Source: Schizophyllum amplum (lineage: Eukaryota; Basidiomycota; Agaricomycetes; Agaricales; Schizophyllaceae). From it: DNA of 64,000 nt. Under the pieces are notes generated by a model. It searched no databases. It was not told the DNA's origin and saw only the letters and a list, made by a program, of their open reading frames with translations. The translations under genes were made by a program, and so were the position numbers. Every line of letters begins with the position of its first letter. The first letter of the stretch is position 1. The stretch spans positions 1 to 64,000 of the forward strand of contig VDMD01000109.1 in NCBI GenBank assembly GCA_007026445.1, in the 5' to 3' direction. Shown here one piece after another: positions 12,268 to 23,400 of this stretch.

Positions 12268-12433
12268 GTCTGGAACCTCTTACGGGGGCGGAGGGGGGGT
12301 AACCTCGGAGTTTGAATTCGCAAGCCCAAGACGCGCACAAAAAGTAGCAGATGACGTCACAAAACGCTGCCAAAATGGCCGTGATTCAAACTCCGAGGCT
12401 ATCCCCCTTCCGCCCCCACAGGTAGTTCCAGAC
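12268..12433. mobile_element. Foldback (MITE-like) element, ~166 bp
   Basis: Left arm begins GTCTGGAACCTCTTACGGGG; the reverse complement of the right arm begins GTCTGGAACTACCTGTGGGG. Both continue through CCTCGGAGTTTGAAT, giving ~50-bp inverted arms around a ~65-bp centre. No clear target-site duplication is visible, so the class is not assigned. No coding capacity. Confidence 0.7.
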
Positions 12434-13130
12434 TCTAGTTTACTAGAGGATGGTTTACGAGACTAGAACGAGGTGGCATTCTCGAAGAAGTCATCCTACG
12501 GGGAGAGTCAGAACATTGAGGATCACATCGTGAGCGCGAGTGGGGTACATAATTGGGTCAAGATGAGACGTGCGCGGGCGAAGAGATCTCAACAGCAAGC
12601 AGGACGCACGAGAGACAAAAGCCAAGGGAGCAGAATCAGAAAACAGAGAAAGCGAAATAGCAGTCTTCGAGGCAGACCAAGGAACAACAGCAAGAGATGA
12701 ACATGATAGTACCGAAAGCAGAAAGAGACGCACCCCTTCGTCCATGGATATCGAGTCGCGAGACCGTACGCCATATCAGTTATCTGGGATCCCAATGGAG
12801 TCGTTTACGAGCTTCAATTTCGCCGATATCCGTTCCAGGGACGTTGACGCGAAGCATGTTACTTACAAGGAGCAGCCGGAGGTCAGAATACTGGAGAGCG
12901 CCTAGCGTAGCCCAGGGCACAAGTTCTCATCGATAAAGCTTGAAGTCATTATTGTAATCGCGGCGCCCATGATGATGTTCATTGGAAGATTATGTTCACG
13001 AGATGCTCGTGTTCACGCCTATTTCGCGACTGCTGCATGCCAAAACTGACTGCAACCTAATATCAAGCGAAGAGATACACAGAGCGTTGAAGTATGCCCG
13101 GCGAGCGACAAGCACTAGTCGAATATGTAT

Positions 13131-13230
13131 GACGGTCGAGAACAAGGCGCAGAAGAACAATAGGACTGACAGTGACCAAAACGAGCCATCGGCCAAGCAC
13201 AAGCAAGCAACGGTCGCTCTTGTTCTGTAC
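13131..13230 (-). repeat. Dispersed ~95-bp repeat, copy near 13.2 kb
   Basis: Starts with the conserved ATGACGGTCGAGAACAAGGC edge and contains GAACAAT, CCAAAACGAGC and GCTCTTGTTC. It is one of the better preserved copies of the family described under 49877-49970. Confidence 0.7.
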
Positions 13231-13599
13231 CTTCATCTTAGACTTCACCTCATTTTCTCGCTGTAAACCTTGTGCGCGATGATTGACCTCCAAATCGTGC
13301 CGCTGTAGCCACGAACAATCTCGTCGTCATGCAGCACTGCAGCGCTCCCCCCCCCTCCCCCGAACTCTGACTGAGCTTCGGCGTCCGCCAGGCTCGCGAG
13401 ACGCGGCTCCGGTCTTCAGGCAGACCCTCGGAGCACAGAAGATGCTTAGCAAGATAGAGGCATTATGAGGTGTTGGGCTACAGGCGGATACGCGAACTTT
13501 CGGTGCGTGCTCTTCATTTCCGTCATCACCAGTGGTTGACCACTGGCGCGCCATGGCGCTTGACGATCGTCTATGAACATTCCTGGCCGTCATAACGCT

Positions 13600-14110
13600 C
13601 TCCTATCACGCACCATTGAGCTTTTATGTCGGTTCATTGAAGCAAGTTAGGGATTGGGGGAGGCCGCAGATGTCGGATGCGCCATGGCTGGATGCTCGAG
13701 CGGGAAACCAAGACCTACGGTGCGTCCTCCTCCTGCCGCAAACATCCCCCGCCGCTGAAGGTTCTCTCTAGACGTATAGATGAGCGTATATACGTACTCG
13801 TACCGTCAAATAACGCAATACATGCTCTTTATGAATCACGTCGGCCTTTCTTTGAACTCGCGACCCATGTGCGGACGTTGAGCCGGCATATCGATCTTCG
13901 ACCAGTACGGACGCCATGGGCCGCTTGTCCCCAGGATCACGCAGGACTCTGGTGCGTGGCCTCCCCTTCATACCAACCTGTCGCTGATCTTGCTTATATC
14001 AGATGTAAAGAAGAAATCCTAATTAGACTGCTGTACCGTACCACCAATGCAATTCCATCCCGCCTTTCATTTCGAGCTCGCGCGAATGCGTACCTATGCG
14101 CGCAAAAATT
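13600..14110 (+). pseudogene. Family B gene fragment, copy B1
   Basis: Carries the family hallmark GGTGCGTCCTCCTCCTGC (about 13719). Downstream is a TTGAACTCGCGACCCATGTG segment and, near 14070, a second related stretch (TCGAGCTCGCGCGAATGCGTAC). Other copies are 23160-23400, 41710-41410 (minus), 49760-48590 (minus) and 58860-59420. No continuous frame is shared by all copies and I do not recognise the product. Confidence 0.35.
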
Positions 14111-14314
14111 CCGCCTACGGAAGGAATAGAATCACAATGTTCTTTCGCAGGACGACTTCGTAGCTCGCTCGCTTGCGACGACCTCTCACTTCGCTCTACC
14201 GCCGTGAGATCCCTTGTTCTCGCTGGCTAATGGTCAACGTTCAGCAGGCAATCGAGGTGAGGCGACGTAAACATACCGTCGTTCATTCTCGCTCAAGATT
14301 GCTCTCGTGGACCC

Positions 14315-17300
14315 TCAGCTGGCGCCTGGCACGTTGTCTCCATTGCGTTCTCCCACTATGCCAGATATCCCCGGATTCACTGCTGTCTCCGCAAATCGTA
14401 ATCTCGACGTCCTCGCTCCGGCCTGCAGCAACGTCTGGCGGATGCCCTCGCGCAGAGCGGGGTCATCTGGAGACTCGGGGCTTCCACCGACAAGGTCTAG
14501 CGGTGTCTGACCATCGTTGGCACGTGCATTCACATCGGAGCCTAGCTCGATCAGCAGGCGGACGACCGCATCCAAGGAATCAAGGGCGGCTGCGTGCAGA
14601 GGTGTTTGACCATCTACATCACGAGCCTCGACATCTGCACCCCGGTCGACGAGCAGTTGCGCAACCTCGAGGCAACCTTTCTCTACGAAGTGAAGGGCCG
14701 TCCATCCATCTTGTTGGCTTGCACAGACATCCGCACCTCGTTCGATGAGGAGGCGAGCAACCTCGAGGTGGTCGTTCTCTGCTGTGAGATGAAGGGGTGT
14801 CCGCTCTTGATAGTCACGTGCATCGACGTCGGCACCTCGGTCCAGGAGGAGGCGAGCGACCTCAAATTTATTGGCCTGCGCCACGACGTGAAGGGGCGTT
14901 GACCCTTGTCGGTACGGGCATTGGCATCTGCTCCTACGTCGAGCAGAAGGCGAGCAGTCTCAAATAACCCTTCTGTGCCGCTATGTGAAGAGGCGTCGAC
15001 TGTTGACTTGTACGTGTGTCGACATCTGCTCCGCGGCCGAGGAGGAGTCGGCTGACCTCGAGATTGTTACAGCACGCTGCGAGGAAGAGGGATGTCCACT
15101 GGCCATCCGTGCGTGCATCGACGTCGGTGCCTCGGTCGATGAGGAGGCGAGCCGTGTCAAGATGTCCTTCTTGCGCCACCAAATGAAGGGGCATCCAGCC
15201 ATCCTTTTCACGTGCGCTGACATCGGCGCCATGGTCGATGAGGACGCGAGCGGTCTCGAGATGCCCTTGATACGCCGCCAGATGAAGGGGTGTCCAGTCA
15301 TCCTCTTCGTGTGCATCGACATCAACGCCTCGGTTGAGGAGGAGACGAGCGATCTCAAGATGTCCCTTTTGCGATGCAAAATGAAGGGGTGTCTTCTGCT
15401 CTTTGTCGCGTGCATCGATATCTGCGCCAGAGTCAAGCAGGAGACGAGCGATTTCAAGGTATCTGTTGACCGCTGCGACGGGAAGGAGCACCCAGTCATC
15501 TGCTGCGCATCCCTCGACATCCGCGCTTTGATCGATGAGAGGGTGAGCGTGACAATCATGCCTCGCGGCTACATGAAGCGAAGTCTGCTGTTTGTAATCG
15601 CGACTATCAACATCCGCCTCCTTGTCAATGAGGAACCGAGCGACTTCGCAGTGCCCACCCTCCGCTGTGAGGTGAAGAGGTGTGCGCCCTTCCTCTTCCT
15701 GTGCCTCAATATCCGCACCGTGGTCGACGAGGAGACGAGCGAGCTCCAGATGACCGTCCTCCGCCGCGCGATGGAGGGATGTCCAGTGGTTGCTTCCGTT
15801 GCGGCCATCGACAACGGCCCCAAGGTCGATTGATAGTCGTGCAACGTCAACGCTGCCGTTCGCTCGTACCGCCGGCCAAGAGGTGCCTCGAGGTAGTCTT
15901 TGTCGTAGCGCTGGTGAGGACGGTTGATGTCTGCGCCAAACTCGATGTGCCAGCGCAAGAGCGCTCCGTGGCCTATCTCGGCCGCTGCGTGTAGCGATGC
16001 GGCAAGCACCTCTGCAGCGTTGCTACTGAAATGCGGCGGAAGCGATTGTTTGAGCGTGGCGTACTGGCCTTCACCTGCTCGGTCGACGTAAACCACCCAG
16101 GTCCACAGTAAATGATGCGGATATCCCGGAGAGCGTTGACAGGCCGAGCCCAGCGCGTGGTGAACGTATGCGAGGCCAGTCTGAGCCATGAGGCGATAAG
16201 CTAATTGACTGTCGATGTGAAATGGCGAGGTCGAGGGAAGGGAGAGAATGTAGTCTTTGACGGAGGCGTGTGCGATGCGCGCCACGTCATTCTGTACGGA
16301 AATAAAGGCCGGTCCGACCAGCGCAATCACATTGTCGGCCACGGGCTCCTGCGAGGCGTGGTACACAGGCATCGGCGCCGAGTAGTCGAACGATAGTATC
16401 TGCGCGAAATCGGTCTTTGACAGTGGTCTATGCGAGAAGATAGCCCAGATGAGCAAACGGCGAACGTCGTCCTGATCCTCGGGCAGGACGCGCCCGAGCA
16501 GCCGACCATATGTCTCGTCGAGTGTCTCTGGAAGCCTACTCAAGCTCAGGAGCATTTTGCTGGGAATTCCCGCCACGCGAACCAGCTCAAGCAACTGAAG
16601 TCGAGTCCAGCGGAAGCTGCGAAGCAGTAAGCGCGCCACCACAGAGCTTTCGTACGGAAATACTTACTTGCCGTCTGCCTGCGCTATCATAGCCTTGCTT
16701 ATGGCATCCTTCATATAACTATCCAACACTTCGTTCAAGGCGCCACCGGCATGAAAGACATGCCTGAGCGCAATGTCAATGTCGCCAGCGACGAGGCTGT
16801 CGTCCATGGAAACACGAGCATCGCATAGGCCTTCAGCATTATCGCGAAAGCGCGCCTCCGGCCGACTTGACAACAGGAGCGATACATTTGCACGCGTCCG
16901 CAGATGCTGTAGAAACAGGCTTATCTGCTCGTCCTCGACCTCGTCCAGGGCATCGATGACGACGAAGAAACGCAAGTCTGGAGTATCAAACATCACATCT
17001 AGGCCATAGCTCATCGCCTCGAGCGACGTCTGAGAATGCCCAAAGGAGAACCATGTCCGAAGCTTGAGCAGCTGGGTCGCAAGCTCGGCTTTGCTGTACG
17101 CGACTTGACAAAGCAACGACGAGATGAGGGTTCGTAGGTCGCGGGGTTGCGAGCTGTTCGTCGTGTCGAGGAGATGAGCAAGAACGACGGCGGGTGGGTC
17201 GGAGACTGCAGCGTGCGCCTTCAGGTCCTGGATTGCAGCCGCCCTGAATAACGGGGATGAAGAACGAGTTGCATACACGAAGAATGGACAACATACATCA

Positions 17301-20217
17301 TGGTACTCTTCCCACAGCCAGCTATCTCGTAGTCAGCGCTCAATAGTACAAATATATGACGAGATTGTACCTTTGCCGTGCAGCCAGAGGACCTTATGCG
17401 TGCCCTTCTTGAAGGAGGCGAACTCCTTGCCGTCGAGAAACCACGAGCCCGTCGAATGGGCACGTTCGTCGAGGAGGTTGTTCACCTTTACGGAAGGATC
17501 TGAGAATTGTAGCCACGCGAAGACCTTCTCGACGTCGGCAGTCTCTGCGGTGGAGTGTCGTCAGACGGAACAGATCTGGTGTATAACAAGCTTACTTTTG
17601 TCCATGCTTGTGGCTTCGATATGTCGAAGAAGGGCGCTCTGTATATTCTCCACAATCCCGCGGTCAACGCTTTGCTGATCCGGCGTCAAGGCGGCATTCT
17701 CGCGAAGCATGGCTTTGTGACATGTCAGTCGAAGGACCAAAAGGCGATAGATGCTGTATCGTACCCTGAACATCCTGTGCGATCTGGGTAATGCTCGCAA
17801 GGGACGCCCGAGTCACCGCTTGCTCCTCCTTGTTCCCTGAGGCGAGATATAAAAGGTCAACAAGGCACGAGGGGTAAGAGAGTACAAGGACTTACAAGCG
17901 TCACTATCTGTGAAAATCGCCAGCGTCTCCCTGGCCGCATGGAGCGCCACGATCGTTACAGCCTCGTTTTGGTTACTCGACAGCCGCCCAAATTTACTAG
18001 AGCCGATGACACCTCCTTCGAGTCGGCTAGATTTCTCAGCCACAATACTGCCAAGCAACGATAAGCCCGAGTGTCAGAGATGGAAAAAGCTACTGTACCA
18101 AGCCGCCTTTGCTTTTGCACCTTCTGAATCACACCAAGAACAAGAAGGATTCTTGTGAGCAGTTTGACGGACGACTCTTTCAAAGCATCATCCGTGGCGA
18201 CGTGTCGCGTGGCAACATGGTTCAGGACGCGCAGATGGTGCTCTATGGCTTTGAAGACGTCCGCAATGCTGTTGAGCTCATTGCCATCTATCGCAGCCTG
18301 CGAAAATGTTAGTCTAATATAATGGGCCAGGTACATGTTACGCACCTTCACCAACTGGCCGACAGCGGTGAACAGTACCTTGGAGGGTTTGAATATCTAC
18401 AAAAAGTTGTCAGCGCGCCTGTGATTGTGACGATCATACCGAGCTCACCGAGTCGACTCCTTCCCCGGCAATTCCGCACAGAAGTACGAGTGAGGCGGTG
18501 ATCGGTTCTAGAGCTGCGCGCAGACGCTGTGTCGAACCGCCGACACGGGAGGCTTGGAGAGTCTTTCGGTGTTTATCGAGGTATTTGTACACCGCGCTCC
18601 CCGACTCGAAGAGCATGCCTTGCTTCGCGTCAAGATAGAGGCCCGTATCAGCCTTGTACTTCGCGATTGCCTCGTACCATAGCGAAGTGACGTCGGATGA
18701 GTGTGCGCATAGCTCCGATGAGGCCATCAATGTCGTGGACGAAGACATATTATCAACCAACGGAGCCATCGTAGGGGTCGACTGTGGCGCCGGCAGAGCA
18801 AAGTAGGGATCCGACGAGGGCATCGACGATGTGGGCAGCACCACCCATGAGGACGAGTTCGCAGGATCGCACGACTGATATGGAGACGCTAATGACGAGC
18901 ATGCGGGACGCTCTGGAGAGCTTACAGGCATTGTCAAAGGAGTCGACGGAGCATTCAAAGGGGCCTGTGAAGGAAGCGATGAGCGCGCTTCGCGTAACGA
19001 AGTCGTAGTTGCTCCGGAGAAGAAGGGAGTCGGAGACCCGCTGTATTGTCGTAGGCGGGAAGTGACTGGATCGATTTCGCGTTTCGAGCACCCGTCTTCG
19101 GCTAATCGGGAGTTCCAATCCGGCCGACCGCATTTTTGGAGATCCTCTCCTCCACCCTCCACCGTGCCATTGAGCACCAGAAAGCATTTTTAAGCTCAAA
19201 TATAGCATATGGATGTATGTTCTGCGCCCTATGATGATGCGAAAATGCGATTTTGAGGGAAAAAGTAATATTCGGCAAATGCCGGTCGATCGGCATATGC
19301 CGACCACACGGCCTATACCATGCCAGTGCCGTGCTTTGGCCATGTTAATGTTACGCACGTGTGCTTGGCCTTGTCCCTCAGCGCCTCCTCTAGCTTTTGT
19401 CTGGCCTTGACTGGAATTAATAAAGCGGGCTGAGAAGTGACAATATGGGTGTCATGAAAAGGCCCGGACTGATGCGACTTGTTCAGAACTTGACCGCATT
19501 TGTGCGACGTTCCCCTCACAGTCGTTTTATGTATGTATAGCAGTCATTGACTTCTATGTTGCTGCTTAAAATCTCAAGTGCTTACAGATGTTCCAGTCTC
19601 ATAGCGTAGTGGTGGTCACAATCGTCAGGGAACGTTAAGAAAGCGTGTGAAGTGTCCGGCGATCGCCGGGAAGTTGTGGATCCGTCTTTGTGGGTCCATT
19701 CTGTTGCACATGCTGATGAGTGACTCATGGCGCACTCACAAGAACTTCATAAGTAAGTCCAACATGAGTATCTGGGCGCTTCAAACTTCAGTGCCTCGTT
19801 GGGCAGACACGAAGTTTTGAATTTCTGTAAGTATCCCGAGGTGCGGCATATGCCGAGAAGTGCCTCGGCATCTGCCGAATTTCTTTCGAGCCCGGATTCT
19901 GCATTTTTGGGCCACTATGAACCTGGGAAAAAGTGAGATACGCTATATACCGCCATCATATACGTCGAAATTGCCTCAGAGTAGCGGACATGAGCAGGAG
20001 AGAAATCCAAAAAATGCGGTCCGCCGGATTGGAACTCCCGATCAGCCGGAGACCGGTGCCCGAAACGCGAAATCGAACCAGTCACTTCCCGCCGACGCCA
20101 CGCTGTATATCACCGTAGACTGTCGTGGATGAATTGTGAGATGATCGGGCCGCCTGACGGCGACAAAGGGCAAGAGGGTGCACTGGTGTCGCAGAGAGAG
20201 ATTTTGAGATCGTGATG
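14315..20217 (-). pseudogene. NLR2: Goodbye-NACHT-ankyrin receptor pseudogene
   Basis: Same ten-exon layout as the intact paralogs: exon 1 remnant to 18449, then 18396-18346, 18297-18099, 18047-17896, 17836-17765, 17712-17596, 17544-17371, 17321-17297, 17243-16668, 16616-14315. Walker A GKAGCGKST and Walker B FFVVIDALDEVED are intact, and about 14 ankyrin repeats remain readable. The gene is broken several ways. A 1054-bp transposon splits exon 1 in the N-terminal motif, leaving HPRQST on one side and YSGSPTPFF on the other. The start position reads ATC rather than ATG. Exon 4 is 152 bp instead of 153 (one G lost near 17990). Three further single-base losses shift frame in the ankyrin exon, near 15890, 14970 and 14900. 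Sequencing error could explain single losses but not the insertion. N-terminal type B, NACHT-C type I. Confidence 0.85.
19047..20100. mobile_element. TIR transposon (1054 bp, non-autonomous) inserted in NLR2
   Basis: Flanked by an exact 8-bp duplication, CGCTGTAT (19039-19046 and 20101-20108). The inverted ends run about 100 bp: left TGTCGTAGGCGGGAAGTGAC, right reverse complement TGGCGTCGGCGGGAAGTGAC, both continuing through TCGATTTCGCGTTTCG and GGGAGTTCCAATCCGGC. Weaker inverted similarity extends inward, including palindromic CGGCATATGCCGA motifs near 19290 and 19848 that could bind a transposase. No transposase ORF is present, so mobilisation would need a partner in trans. The 8-bp duplication fits hAT-like elements and the long ends also resemble MULE elements; class is left open. 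Confidence 0.88.
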
Positions 20218-20243
20218 GAGGTCAGAGGGCAAGACGCGAGCGC

Positions 20244-20273
20244 CGCACGTCAGCCGTAAGGTATCCGCGTGCC
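20244..20273 (-). promoter_or_regulatory. Conserved 5' leader block of NLR2
   Basis: Minus strand GCACGCGGATACCTTACGGC then TGACGTGCG. It lies on the far side of the transposon and shows that the original promoter of the pseudogene survives at 20217-20350. Confidence 0.5.
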
Positions 20274-20420
20274 CAGCGCTGCGCTCGATTTTGGAGTCAG
20301 AGCCTACGTATGACGCTGAGCACTGCTGATAAAGTCGCGGACTCGCGTATTGCCTCTTGTAGTACTCCAGATATGCAAAGCGTTCGTGAGATCGAGGCGC
20401 GGGCGAGCGCCTAGTCGGGA

Positions 20421-20510
20421 ACAAAGAAGATATTGTTTGTCCCTGCTTGGGCGAGTCCCGTTTTGGCCGAACTCGTTGTTCTCTTCATCCTTGGTCTCAT
20501 CTTCCGCTTT
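20421..20510 (+). repeat. Dispersed ~95-bp repeat, copy near 20.4 kb
   Basis: Contains GAACAAAGAAG, TTGTTTGTCCCTGCTTGGGC, CCCGTTTTGGCCG and TTGTTCTCTTCATCC; right end diverged. A similar copy lies at 21917-21990. Confidence 0.6.
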
Positions 20511-20950
20511 TATCAAGTGTGCGGCGCTCGCCTTTCACTAGCTTTGGATCTTCATCTGTCGTATGGACTCCAGATCCTCCCGTACGATGCCGGGGAAAAC
20601 ATGCATGGACGCGCTTAGAGCGCGCGGCGCAACTTGAGCGAGCATGAGCGAAGATTATCGCTCTTAAGTAATATTCCTCATCATCGTCCTTGAACCTCGC
20701 CCTCTCCAGGCCCCTTCACAGCCACCGGCGCTATAAGCCCCGCACCTCCCTGGAATCTGTATAACCTCCTCGGTATCAGATTTCAGCAGGAAGATGCACA
20801 AGTCGCCGATAGCTTCGGGCTTGCGGATCCTCTCATATTCGGTTGCACCTCGCAGCCCATCAGGAGCGTAAGGTGCATCCTCATCGTCTACTGTCATACT
20901 ACTAAGCATCTATAAGCATGCAAGCTCAGTCAATGTCCGCAGAGGCGATT

Positions 20951-20995
20951 GCATGCGACGCCGCACATGAAGCACGCACATTCCCAGCATAACCT
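20951..20995 (+). promoter_or_regulatory. Conserved upstream elements of SSP4
   Basis: GCATGCGACGCCGCAC (20951-20966) and CCCAGCATAACCT (20983-20995), as in SSP2 and SSP3. TATA-like TTATATAC is at 21063-21070. Confidence 0.5.
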
Positions 20996-21149
20996 CAATC
21001 CGTACGACTCCGGAGCTCAATTTTGGCGACATGGCGGCTCCATGCACCCGCGAAGTACTGGATTATATACCTGGAGAGACGTTGGGCAACCGCACAGTTC
21101 TGTCGCTCCACCGTCCTCGATCTCTTTCATCCCGGGCCCGTCGCCAAAG

Positions 21150-21616
21150 ATGTTCAAGCTCGCCATCCTCGCCTCCTTGCTCGTCGCTGCCAGCGCCATG
21201 CCAGCCGTTGACCTAGACGCGCGCGCCCGCACGACTGAGACGTACACCGACTACGGCTGTGTCAAATACCTCCCGGTGCCGGGAACGGAGACCTACACCG
21301 TTCCCGAGACCACCATCACGGTGCATGACCCTCGCACGACGTCGGTCACGACGACTAAGTCTGTCTATCCCCCCGGCATGAAGGTGTGTTCATGTTGCCG
21401 TCGAAGGCTGGGTTCGGGTGACTGACTTGTCGACAGCGCCAGGGGGGCTGGGACACGATCGTAGAGAGCGTGGTCTGCGCGAGCACGATGACGTACCCGG
21501 CGGACTCGACGACCGTCACGGACCCGGCGATTACGGCCACCAGGACCGCGTTTGCAAGCACGGAGACGCACACGGACACGTATACGCTCTGCGTCGGCTC
21601 GAACGTATGCGCTTGA
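21150..21616 (+). CDS. SSP4: small secreted Thr-rich protein (137 aa)
   Basis: Exons 21150-21383 and 21437-21616, phase 0 intron of 53 bp. Signal peptide MFKLAILASLLVAASA followed by MPAVDLDARARTTET. The first half carries TDYGCVKYLPVPGTETYTVP, the second VESVVCASTMTYPADSTTV, ending TYTLCVGSNVCA. Four cysteines occupy the family positions. The gene lies between the promoter of pseudogene NLR2 and the fragment block that precedes the 3' end of NLR3. Function not recognised. Confidence 0.88.
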
Positions 21617-21916
21617 GGTGATTTCGTTGGGGCTTGAGGTGATCTCGTTGGGAAACCGGCGTAGATGTAATGGGAAGGATACAACACGACAGTCAGGCAG
21701 GATCATAGCCGCGCGTCGCTGATGTATGGCCGGAGAGCGTTTTATTTATATCGGGGTCGGTCTGCGTCTATATACTGGACTGTTGTTGTGCTGCATTCTT
21801 ATCAGTCGGGACTCGTGACCTGAGCGAGGTGGCATTCTCGACCTTACGGTGGAGGTCAGAACGGGATCGAGGATCGCATCCAAGAGGCTAGACTGCGCGT
21901 GCGGCGTGCTGTCTTG

Positions 21917-21990
21917 TAAGACATTGTTTGTCCCTGCTTGAGCGATTCCCGTTTTGGTCGAGATCATTGTTCTCTTGATCCTTGTCCTCA
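21917..21990 (+). repeat. Dispersed ~95-bp repeat, copy near 21.9 kb
   Basis: Reads ACATTGTTTGTCCCTGCTTG, CCCGTTTTGGTCG, CATTGTTCTCTTGATCCTTG. It lies about 300 bp downstream of SSP4, as the 20.4-kb copy lies upstream. Confidence 0.6.
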
Positions 21991-22299
21991 TCTTCTGTGT
22001 TCGCCCAGTGTACGGCGTTCGCCTTTCATTCTTTTCTAGACGTTCGGCTCCCATATGTCCAAAACATATGTATCATACTATGCCGGAATTGCATGGATGC
22101 GCTTGGAACGCGCGCAGGATGAGCGGCGAAATGGTGCGTTCGTCTTTGCCCTCCATACTGCGATTGCGTCGCTGACACTCTTGCTATCGGCTAGTGAACT
22201 TTGCACGGCGGGGTCTTGACAAATGGATGATCAAATTTCTAAGGCGCAGCAACCCGGAAGTTGTGCAGTGTCGCATCGCCGAGCGTGGACGACGCCTGC

Positions 22300-23400
22300 A
22301 GTATTGAGGAACGGTAGCACCAGCCTACACTCCTTCCTGGAATCATTTCTTGTCTCCTGCCGAACAAGCAGCGCGATCGTCCACCGCCATCTTCCGTGCG
22401 CCTGTACTTCCAGACGCGGCCTGCCTCGGGCGCGAGCCCGCGCTCGATCTTCCGACTTTGGCTTCAGGACACAAGGGAGAAAATTTCGGGGCTCATGCAT
22501 TCGCTCGCGAGCAAGTACATGTAGAGGGGATGTATGGCGCTTGCCATGTTCGTCGGTGAGCGTCTTGTTTATGAACCCCGTAATGCCTGACTTTTGCTTT
22601 TTAGCGTCGACACTCATGAGACGCCGACATGGGAAGCTCTGGAATGCCAGGGTCTACACTGAGGATGAAAAGCGGGACACCGAGTACATGTTTCGCGATC
22701 GGTGCGTATTCCGTCCCTTCATCATCCCACAGTTGCTGACGACTTCCTCCAGAACAGGGGCTGCTATCAAAACGCGTCGACGAGCCTCTCTGACTACGAT
22801 GCGCCCGAGGCCAAGCTACGACAAGGCCCGCTATCCGCCAAAAACCCGTCTCATATTGAAGATCGTGAAGCTACGACCTGGTCCAAGTCCCCGCCCGGCC
22901 TCCTGCGCGCCATACAAAGCCGAGGCGCACGGCGACGTCCCTAGCAAGTTGATCGCCCTAGACACCCTATCGTCGACTACCTTGTCGTACTGCATACTGT
23001 TGCGCGGCTGTCCTTGCATCTCGCCGTCTTATTATTTGGACGGGCGGCCCAATACCGGCGATCGGCCATAAACATTGAACGCCACTACTTATCCGCCTTG
23101 CATCTTGCCAGATAAGCATCGAAAGCGACGGCTGGTGTTGAGGGAGGCGCAAGCGCTGGAGACCCTGCGACCCGATGCTGGAGCCGAGCGGAAGAAGTGG
23201 AATCGTGGTGCGTCCTCCTCTTGCTCACGCCGCGTCCAACCCGCTAACCATCCTTTCATCAGATGTATAACGAGCACGCATCTATATATATGTACACCAG
23301 ATCCAATGCAACGCGCCTCTTGAGCTATGCTGCTCCCCACTTCGAGCTCGCGCGAATGCGTACTTATGTGGGCGGTGTCGATTCAGACTCTCCTCCCTAC
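22300..23400 (+). pseudogene. Family A (A2) followed by family B (B2) fragments
   Basis: A2 (22300-22960) shows VLPDAACLGREP, an intron after 22558 and an exon ending at 22700 (RDTEYMFRDR). A GTGCGTATTCC...CTTCCTCCAG intron follows, at the same edges as A1 and A3. B2 (23160-23400) holds the GGTGCGTCCTCCTCTTGC hallmark and TTCGAGCTCGCGCGAATGCG. A then B in the same orientation also occurs at 41.7-40.5 kb, but there in the order B then A. No intact gene is proposed. Confidence 0.35.

Noticed and set aside
15569..15890. Apparent C-terminal extension of the long minus ORF in NLR2 (SIARRRTVIWSS...)
   Set aside because: It is the wrong frame of ankyrin repeats after a one-base loss; the neighbouring frame reads AVRANGSVDVARL and TSLHRAAEDGHLE.
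19060..19140. tRNA-like signature (GGATCGATTTC / GAGTTCCAATCC)
   Set aside because: The same sequence is present inverted at 20010-20100 as transposon ends; no cloverleaf could be drawn.
22330..22560. Possible cytochrome P450 N-terminus in family A
   Set aside because: Only a vague proline-rich resemblance; no heme-binding or other P450 motif in any copy.
22223..23071. 282-codon plus ORF
   Set aside because: Runs through the introns seen in family A copies; composition is Arg/Ser-rich shadow coding.
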